A DNA stretch of 11,635 nt from Pseudomonadota bacterium (GTDB lineage Bacteria > Pseudomonadota > Alphaproteobacteria > Micropepsales > Micropepsaceae): assembly GCA_025360685.1 (NCBI GenBank), contig JANYBR010000171.1:1-11635 (forward strand), read 5' to 3'. The notes beneath the pieces were generated by a model, which did no database searches, was not told where the DNA came from, and worked only from the letters and a program-made list of their open reading frames with translations. A program made the position numbers and the translations under genes. Shown here in pieces: positions 6,938 to 11,635 of the stretch. Positions within the stretch are counted from its first letter, which is position 1; each line of letters starts with the position of its first letter.

Positions 6938-7396
6938 CTATGTGTCGGAGGCGTGCCGCTGCTCGAATCGGTCGCGAATCTTGCGCAGAAGCATGTCCCG
7001 GACGGCGCGATAGGCGTCGAGCCTCTGGTCGCGCGAACCTTCGACGATGGTCGGGTCCATGGTCGGCCAGTACTCGATTTCGATGGCGGACGTGTGGGCC
7101 AGGTCGATGGCACGGTGCTGCGCCTCGGGGGAGAGGGTGATGCAGATATCGAACGAACTGTCGACCAAGTCCTCGAAGCGCTTGGGATGGTACTTCGCGA
7201 TCTCAATGCCGATTTCTTCCATGACCTCGACCGCCATGAGATCGAGTTGCCCCGCGCGCACGCCGGCTGAATCCACATAGACGAACTTGCCGAAGAGGTG
7301 GCGCATGATCGCGGCGGCCATCGGGCTGCGCACGGAATTCATCGTGCAGGCGAACAGGATCGCGCCGGGCAGTTCCTCGCCATGAGGCCCCCGCAT
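6938..7396 (-). CDS. Low-molecular-weight protein tyrosine phosphatase family protein
   Basis: The 152-residue product has the low-molecular-weight phosphatase fold. The P-loop CX5R is C17-T-M-N-S-V-R23 followed by SPMAAAI, and the general acid Asp is D114 in YWPTMDPT. Between them lie VDSAGVRAG (with the conserved SAG) and the strand DICITLSPEA. The same fold includes ArsC arsenate reductases. A thioredoxin-type ArsC usually has two further Cys near residues 82-89, and none is seen there, so a phosphatase is more likely. Its substrate is unknown. It starts 3 nt after UPF0262 with GAAGGGG just upstream, so translation is probably coupled. It sits in the core operon between hisD-UPF0262 and infA. 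Confidence 0.92.
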   Translation of the reverse strand: MRGPHGEELPGAILFACTMNSVRSPMAAAIMRHLFGKFVYVDSAGVRAGQLDLMAVEVMEEIGIEIAKYHPKRFEDLVDSSFDICITLSPEAQHRAIDLAHTSAIEIEYWPTMDPTIVEGSRDQRLDAYRAVRDMLLRKIRDRFEQRHASDT

Positions 7397-7399
7397 CGT

Positions 7400-7879
7400 T
7401 CACCCCTTCAGGTGCAGCACGCAGATAAGCGTAAAGAGCCGCCGCGCCGTGTCATGGTCGACGTGAATCTTGCCCTTCAACCTCTCGCGCAGCAGGACCG
7501 AGCCCTCGTCGTGCAGGCCGCGCCGTCCCATGTCGAGCGCTTCGATCTGCGACGGCGGCGCATTGCGAATGGCTTTGTAGTAGGTCTCGCAGATCAGGAA
7601 ATAATCCTTGATCACCTTTCTGAATGGCGTGAGCGACAGCATGATCTTGCCGTGCGGCGCGCCGTCCTCGAGCTGGATGTCGAAAGTCAGTCTGTTCTCC
7701 TCGACGCCAAGGACGAGCCGGTACGGCCCGGCCCGGGAACCCTCTGGCACGAAACTGTTGGCCTCGAGGAGATCGTAAATCGCGATATCGCGTTCCTGCT
7801 CGATCTCGCGGGTGCGCCGCACGATGCTGCGTTCGTCCAGCACGATTGCGGACAGCCGCTGGTGCGAGGGTTCCGCCAT
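7400..7879 (-). CDS. UPF0262 family protein
   Basis: This 159-residue protein matches UPF0262, an uncharacterised family found next to hisD in Alphaproteobacteria. Marker segments are QRLSAIVLDE near the start, EIEQERDIAIYDLLEANSF, YRLVLGVEENRLTFDI, LSLTPFRKVIKDYFLICETYY and the C-terminal HVDHDTARRLFTLICVLH. It has no signal peptide or membrane helix and is probably cytoplasmic. The start lies 3 nt after the hisD stop and the end 3 nt before the phosphatase start, so it is translated from the same message. No function is assigned. Conserved placement suggests a link to the operon rather than to histidine synthesis itself. Confidence 0.95.
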   Translation of the reverse strand: MAEPSHQRLSAIVLDERSIVRRTREIEQERDIAIYDLLEANSFVPEGSRAGPYRLVLGVEENRLTFDIQLEDGAPHGKIMLSLTPFRKVIKDYFLICETYYKAIRNAPPSQIEALDMGRRGLHDEGSVLLRERLKGKIHVDHDTARRLFTLICVLHLKG

Positions 7880-7882
7880 GCG

Positions 7883-9187
7883 CTAACGCCCGTCCCGTGT
7901 GTTCAGCCGCGCGGCGATCGAACGGGCGTGAGCGTCTAGGCCTTCGGCTTCGGCGAGTGTGATGGCATCCGGACCGAGCTTGGCGATCGTCTCTGGCAGG
8001 CATTGCAGCAAGGTCGTGCGCTTCAAAAAATCCAAAACCGAAAGACCCGAAGAGAACCGTGCCGTGCGCGACGTCGGCAGCACGTGATTGGGACCGGCGA
8101 TATAATCGCCCATCGCTTCGGGTGTATAGCGGCCAAGGAAGATTGCACCGGCATGACGCACGCGCTTCAACAGAAGATCGGGATCGGCGGTGGCAATCTC
8201 CAGATGCTCCGGCGCGATGCGGTCGACCATAGCCGCTGCGTCTTCGAGCTTTGAGACCAGGATGATCGCGCCATTGTCATCCCAGCTCGCGCGCGCGATC
8301 TTCTCGCGCGGCAGCAACTTCAACGCGTTCTCGGCCGCCAAAGCAACCTGGTCGGCGAATGCGGCGTCGTCGGTGATCAGGATGCTCTGCGACGACGGAT
8401 CGTGTTCGGCCTGGCTGAGAAGATCGGCGGCGATCCAGTCCGGGCTGTTGCCGCTGTCGGCTACCACGAGGATCTCGGACGGTCCTGCCACCGAGTCGAT
8501 TCCCACCTTGCCGAACACCTCTCGTTTGGCGGCCGCGACATAGGCGTTGCCCGGCCCGACGATTTTATCGACCGGCGCGATGCTCGCGGTACCAAAAGCC
8601 AGCGCCGCTACGGCCTGCGCGCCACCGACGCGATAAATCTCCGTGATGCCGGCCCGTTTCGTGGCGGCGAGGACCAATGGATTTATCTTGCCGCCGCTCG
8701 CCGGTGTGACCATCACCATGCGCCCAACCCCAGCGACCCGCGCAGGCACGGCGTTCATCAGGACCGAACTAGGATAAGCGGCCGTGCCGCCGGGAACATA
8801 AAGGCCCACAGAATCCAGCGCAGTCCAGCGCCAGCCCAGCTTCGCGCCTGCATCGTCTTCGAACCACGCGTCCTCCGGCACCTGGCGGCGGTGATAGGTC
8901 TCGATCCGTCTGGTCGCCACGTCCAGTGCGGCCAGCGCGGCCTTGCTGCATTTGGCTTCAGCAGCATCGATCTCGGCTGGCGGCAGGCGCAAGGTCGCGG
9001 CCGTGAGACCCGCCTTGTCGAACTTGTTCGTTAGCTCCACGAGGGCCGCATCACCGCGGGTGCGCACATCGGCGATGATCCCGCGCACGACGTGAGCGAC
9101 ATCTTCCTCATCCTGGCGCTTCGTCTTCAAGAGCGCGTCGAACTGCGCCGCAAAGCCGGGCGCGCGTGCATCGAGACGGCGCGCCAT
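7883..9187 (-). CDS. hisD: Histidinol dehydrogenase
   Basis: HisD oxidises L-histidinol to L-histidine in two NAD+-dependent steps, the end of the pathway. From M9187 (MARRLDARAP) the protein has 434 residues and lines up almost residue for residue with the E. coli enzyme. The zinc ligands are Q259 and H262 (LLSQAEHDPSSQ), D361 (AMGDYIAGPNHVLPT) and H420 (GLDAHARS). The catalytic pair is E327-H328 (APEHLEIAT). The KIVGPGNAYVAAAKR signature lies at 208-222. The open frame extends to 9241, but M9187 is one base after the DUF2948 stop and matches the usual family start. No other his gene is in the window, so histidine genes are scattered in this genome, as is common in this group. Confidence 0.98.
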   Translation of the reverse strand: MARRLDARAPGFAAQFDALLKTKRQDEEDVAHVVRGIIADVRTRGDAALVELTNKFDKAGLTAATLRLPPAEIDAAEAKCSKAALAALDVATRRIETYHRRQVPEDAWFEDDAGAKLGWRWTALDSVGLYVPGGTAAYPSSVLMNAVPARVAGVGRMVMVTPASGGKINPLVLAATKRAGITEIYRVGGAQAVAALAFGTASIAPVDKIVGPGNAYVAAAKREVFGKVGIDSVAGPSEILVVADSGNSPDWIAADLLSQAEHDPSSQSILITDDAAFADQVALAAENALKLLPREKIARASWDDNGAIILVSKLEDAAAMVDRIAPEHLEIATADPDLLLKRVRHAGAIFLGRYTPEAMGDYIAGPNHVLPTSRTARFSSGLSVLDFLKRTTLLQCLPETIAKLGPDAITLAEAEGLDAHARSIAARLNTRDGR

Positions 9188-9188
9188 C

Positions 9189-9620
9189 TCAGCTGTCTTC
9201 GTGTGCCGGGCGACCGCGCGCGGCCCACACTCCGCTGACATCGCTAAGGCCCGCGTCGATGCACTCGACGTCCAGCTTCAGGGCGCCGCCGCCGGAGAAG
9301 ATGAGCTCGACAGTCCCAGCGGGATCATCCGCTGCCTTTGGCGTATATTTGATCGCAAGCAAGGAAACCACCGCTTCGGGAGCGCCGCGCTTGAGGTTTT
9401 GCGACTGGACGGAGAGCACGCCATCGATGTGTAGGCCCGACTTTACACGCAGATCGCCGCGACCTGCCTCCCACTGAAAACGGTTGAACAGCGCGGCAAA
9501 GCGGCGGCGCTTTGGCAGATAGACAAGATCCTTGACCTGCGCGACCGCATCCTGCAACCGCGCTGAAATCACCTCGAGGTCCGCCGCATCTTCGGCACCC
9601 AATGTCAGGCCAGAACTCAT
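9189..9620 (-). CDS. DUF2948 family protein
   Basis: This 143-residue protein belongs to DUF2948, known mainly from Alphaproteobacteria and typically placed between murA and hisD. Recognisable segments are LEVISARLQDAVAQVKDLVYLPKRRRF, FNRFQWE, GVLSVQSQNL, and the ending GGALKLDVECIDAGLSDVS. It looks like a soluble, mostly beta-strand protein, with no signal or membrane segment. Its ATG overlaps the murA stop in an ATGA arrangement (9620-9617), so its translation should be coupled to MurA. Its stop lies 1 nt before the hisD start. The function is unknown. Confidence 0.92.
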   Translation of the reverse strand: MSSGLTLGAEDAADLEVISARLQDAVAQVKDLVYLPKRRRFAALFNRFQWEAGRGDLRVKSGLHIDGVLSVQSQNLKRGAPEAVVSLLAIKYTPKAADDPAGTVELIFSGGGALKLDVECIDAGLSDVSGVWAARGRPAHEDS

Positions 9621-10897
9621 GTCGACAGCCGTTCGATGTCTGCGCCGACCGAGGATAGCTTCTCCTCCAGCCGCTCGAAGCCGCGGTCGAGATGGTAGAC
9701 GCGGTTGACGATGGTCTCGCCCTCGGCAACAAGGCCCGCGAGCACCAGGCTGACCGACGCGCGAAGGTCCGTGGCCATCACCGGTGCGCCTTTGAGCCGC
9801 TCGACACCGATCACGGTTGCCAAGTCGCCTTCGACTCTAATATTCGCGCCCATCCGTGCCAGTTCCGGCACGTGCATGAATCGATTTTCGAAAATCGTCT
9901 CGGTAATGTGCGATGTTCCATCCGAGATCGCCATCAAGGCCATAAACTGAGCCTGCAGGTCCGTTGGGAACGAGGGAAACACATCGGTCGTCACGTCCAC
10001 GGAGTTCGGCCGCACGCCGTTGCGGTGGATGGCGATGCCGCGATTGGTCTGGGTGACCTCGGTGCCGATGCCGCGAAGCAATCCATAGAGAACGGTATTG
10101 GACTCCGCGCGCGCCCCGAGCAGCTCGACTTCGCCGCCGGCCATCGCGGTTGCAATGGCATAAGTGCCAGTCTCGATGCGGTCAGGCATCACCGTGTAGT
10201 CGACGCCCGAGAGTCTCTCAACTCCATCGATCGTGATCTCGCTCGTGCCCAGACCTGAGATCTTGGCACCCATGGCGATCAGGCAGCGGCCAAGATCTTC
10301 AGTCTCCGGTTCGCGCGCCGTGTTCTTCAAAACTGTTCGGCCCCTGGCAAGCACCGCGCCGGTCATCAGGTTTTCGGTTGCGCCAACGGACGCGAACGGC
10401 AAGTCGATCATTGTTCCGATCAACCCGTCCTTCGCACTCGCTATGACATAGCCGTCCACGAGGTCGATCTTGGCGCCGAGCGCTTCGAAACCCTTGATGT
10501 GGAAGTCGACCGGCCGCGCGCCGATCGCGCAGCCGCCGGGCAGTGAGATCTTCGCCGTGCCATGGCGCGCCAGTAGCGGGCCCAGAACTTGGAAGCTCGC
10601 GCGCATCTTGCGCACGATGTCGTAAGGCGCGACTGCGGATTCGATCGTGGCCGCGTGCAGGCGCATCGTGTCGCTCTGACCAAGCCCGGCGCCGCGACGG
10701 ATGTTCAGCGTCACGCCGAATTGCATCAGCAAATCGGCCATCGCTTCGATGTCGGCCAGTCTGGGCATGTTGCGCAAAGTCACGGGCTGGTCGGTCAGCA
10801 GTGACGCGGCCATGAGCTTCAGTGCCGAGTTTTTCGCACCGCTGATCGGGATTTCACCTTTGAGGCGGTTGCCACCCCGGATTCGTATTCTGTCCAT
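9617..10897 (-). CDS. murA: UDP-N-acetylglucosamine 1-carboxyvinyltransferase
   Basis: MurA transfers enolpyruvate from PEP to UDP-GlcNAc, the first committed step of peptidoglycan synthesis in the cytoplasm. The 426-residue product begins MDRIRIRGGNRLKGEIPISGAKNS, with the conserved Lys at position 22. The active-site loop is LPGGCAIGARPVD with the catalytic Cys at 123, the residue targeted by fosfomycin, so the enzyme should be fosfomycin-sensitive unless uptake prevents it. TDVFPSFPTDLQAQ carries the conserved Asp, and the C-terminus is HLDRGFERLEEKLSSVGADI. The start at 10897 has AGAGGG 3 nt upstream; the open frame runs on to 10954, but that part lacks family sequence. It overlaps DUF2948 by 4 nt. 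A 77-nt gap separates it from the small basic ORF upstream, which may share its promoter. Confidence 0.98.
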   Translation of the reverse strand: MDRIRIRGGNRLKGEIPISGAKNSALKLMAASLLTDQPVTLRNMPRLADIEAMADLLMQFGVTLNIRRGAGLGQSDTMRLHAATIESAVAPYDIVRKMRASFQVLGPLLARHGTAKISLPGGCAIGARPVDFHIKGFEALGAKIDLVDGYVIASAKDGLIGTMIDLPFASVGATENLMTGAVLARGRTVLKNTAREPETEDLGRCLIAMGAKISGLGTSEITIDGVERLSGVDYTVMPDRIETGTYAIATAMAGGEVELLGARAESNTVLYGLLRGIGTEVTQTNRGIAIHRNGVRPNSVDVTTDVFPSFPTDLQAQFMALMAISDGTSHITETIFENRFMHVPELARMGANIRVEGDLATVIGVERLKGAPVMATDLRASVSLVLAGLVAEGETIVNRVYHLDRGFERLEEKLSSVGADIERLST

Positions 10898-10974
10898 TGT
10901 CCCTCTGGCGGCCGAAAACGCCGCGACTTTGGCCTCTTGTAGCGCCCGGCGCACAGCCGCGCTACGGGCCGAAG

Positions 10975-11166
10975 TTAGTGTGGCTTCTTGGCCGTATTCG
11001 GGCGGTCCTGGAGGGGTTCGGGGGCCAATCGCGTGATTGGCGGTGCCGGTGGGGCCGCCGCTCTATCGGCCTCGCGGCGGCTGCGTTGGGCCTCTTTGCG
11101 GCGTTTCAGGTTCTGCCGCAGAGCCGCGGCGCGGCGCTTTTCACGGTCGGAAGCTTTGTTCGACAT
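10975..11166 (-). CDS. Small basic conserved-type hypothetical protein
   Basis: The 63-residue frame from ATG 11166 encodes a very basic protein. A Lys/Arg-rich helix with coiled-coil character covers ~1-35 (REKRRAAALRQNLKRRKEA), followed by a proline-rich tail (APPAPPITRLAPEPL). Similar tiny RAAALRxNLKRRK proteins sit upstream of murA in Rhizobiales as far as I recall. No catalytic motif or membrane segment is seen, and binding to nucleic acid or ribosomes is only a guess from charge. The frame stays open to 11316, but that extension would run antisense through the tRNA-Thr gene, so the inner ATG is preferred. A purine-rich AGGGAAAGAG lies ~16 nt before this ATG, rather far for a ribosome binding site. 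It would be the first gene of the core transcription unit. Confidence 0.65.
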   Translation of the reverse strand: MSNKASDREKRRAAALRQNLKRRKEAQRSRREADRAAAPPAPPITRLAPEPLQDRPNTAKKPH

Positions 11167-11182
11167 GACGATTTGGCGGCTC

Positions 11183-11211
11183 TTTCCCTGAACATATTGG
11201 TAGGCTATAGC
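11183..11211 (+). promoter_or_regulatory. Possible promoter of tRNA-Thr with palindromic -10
   Basis: TATAGC (11206-11211) is a fair -10 hexamer about 29 nt ahead of the tRNA-Thr 5' end. The -35 region 17 nt upstream (TTTCCC at 11183-11188) is a poor match. The -10 lies in the palindrome GCTATAGC (11204-11211), so the same box could be read on the minus strand toward the small basic gene and murA. This is suggestive only. Confidence 0.25.
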
Positions 11212-11240
11212 AGCCCGCCGCCAGGTAACACCCGAAGGAT

Positions 11241-11315
11241 GCCGGAGTAGCGTAGTGGTAGCGCAACCCCTTGGTAAGGGGTAGGTCGTGAGTTCGATTC
11301 TCACCTCCGGCACCA
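11241..11315 (+). tRNA. tRNA-Thr (anticodon GGT)
   Basis: A complete cloverleaf is present. The acceptor stem pairs GCCGGAG (11241-11247) with CTCCGGC (11305-11311), and the anticodon stem is ACCCC/GGGGT around TTGGTAA. Anticodon GGT (11273-11275) reads ACC and ACT codons. The T arm is GTGAG-TTCGATT-CTCAC. The discriminator is A and CCA is encoded (11313-11315). It is divergent from the core gene block. Its 3' end faces the repeat-bearing right flank, the usual side for island integration. Confidence 0.98.
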
Positions 11316-11635
11316 TTTTAAAGCAGCAAGATCAGTAGTTTTTTCACTTCAGCGCGGAACGCCACAAGAACCCGAACGGAGCCAAACGGCGGCAAAAGGA
11401 ACCGAACGGAGAACAAATCCGTGCAAAATCCGTGCACTCTCGTTCATGGCTGATCGGTTGGCGAGAAGGTCCAGCGTCCCGACTCGTAACCAGTAGTTGA
11501 CGGAAGCAGCGACGCGGGCGGCGAGTTCAAGCGCTGCTAGTCAATCGTTCCCGGCTGTGGAATGACGGGTCGCATAGAGGACAATAGGTGAGCTCGCTCT
11601 AGCCTAGGTGGCCGCAGCGATCTCCTCCATTAAAT
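11316..11635. other. Gene-free right flank
   Basis: Apart from the repeats at 11368-11436 and a short T-run (11339-11344) after tRNA-Thr, this 320-nt stretch holds no gene I can support. Open frames on either strand are very short. The T-run lacks a clear upstream stem, so I do not call a terminator. The sequence looks like the edge of accessory DNA continuing past the window. Confidence 0.5.
11368..11436 (+). repeat. Tandem and direct repeats downstream of tRNA-Thr
   Basis: AAATCCGTGCA occurs twice in perfect tandem (11415-11425 and 11426-11436). Just upstream, GAACCCGAACGGAG (11368-11381) and GAACCGAACGGAG (11399-11411) form a second direct repeat, differing by one C, with CAAACGG between them. 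Short repeats just past a tRNA 3' end are typical of integrase arm-type binding sites at tRNA att loci. I infer that role; no integrase gene is in the visible right flank. Confidence 0.5.

Noticed and set aside
7298..7939. 213-codon plus-strand frame
   Set aside because: It is antisense to the phosphatase, UPF0262 and the end of hisD, all well supported. No recognisable domain.
8402..9034. 210-codon plus-strand frame
   Set aside because: It is antisense to hisD, whose zinc ligands and catalytic residues are all present on the minus strand.
9692..10258. 188-codon plus-strand frame
   Set aside because: It is antisense to murA, which is unambiguous.

Overview
The window looks like a chromosomal segment of an alphaproteobacterium, most likely a member of the Rhizobiales (Hyphomicrobiales). 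The basis is the minus-strand gene order murA - DUF2948 - hisD - UPF0262 - low-molecular-weight phosphatase - infA - maf - rng - yacG - tRNA-Phe. This block is familiar from that group, and DUF2948 and UPF0262 are families typical of Alphaproteobacteria. No species can be named from the sequence alone.

Left flank (1-4189). This part looks like accessory DNA and is somewhat lower in G+C by eye. It holds the 3' part of a BBE-type FAD-linked oxidase (plus strand, cut by the window edge). Next comes a short remnant of the N-terminal domain of a tyrosine integrase, then a minus-strand pair of a DOMON-like protein and a DUF1343/NamZ-type exo-N-acetylmuramidase, both apparently cytoplasmic. After that lies a start-less remnant with a HEPN-like RX4H motif, followed by a G9 tract and a small hairpin. 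The flank ends at the 3' end of tRNA-Phe(GAA).

Core block (4190-11315). Ten protein genes on the minus strand are packed with overlaps or gaps of mostly 0-77 nt and run into tRNA-Phe. They are a small basic protein, MurA (first committed step of peptidoglycan synthesis), DUF2948, HisD (last steps of histidine synthesis), UPF0262, a low-molecular-weight phosphatase, IF-1, Maf nucleotide pyrophosphatase, RNase E/G and the zinc protein YacG. MurA and DUF2948 are coupled by an ATGA overlap, and rng and yacG overlap by 17 nt. The layout suggests one long, possibly internally promoted, transcription unit linking wall precursor synthesis, translation initiation and RNA processing.

Right flank (11241-11635). 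A plus-strand tRNA-Thr(GGT) is followed by 320 nt with no convincing gene but with a perfect 11-bp tandem repeat and a second degenerate direct repeat. These resemble the integrase-binding arms found beside tRNA attachment sites. The two tRNA genes bounding the core both point their 3' ends outward into accessory-looking DNA.

No CRISPR array, complete insertion sequence, rRNA or intact mobile element was seen. The most unusual intact unit is the DOMON-NamZ pair. No complete new defence or metabolic system is visible.
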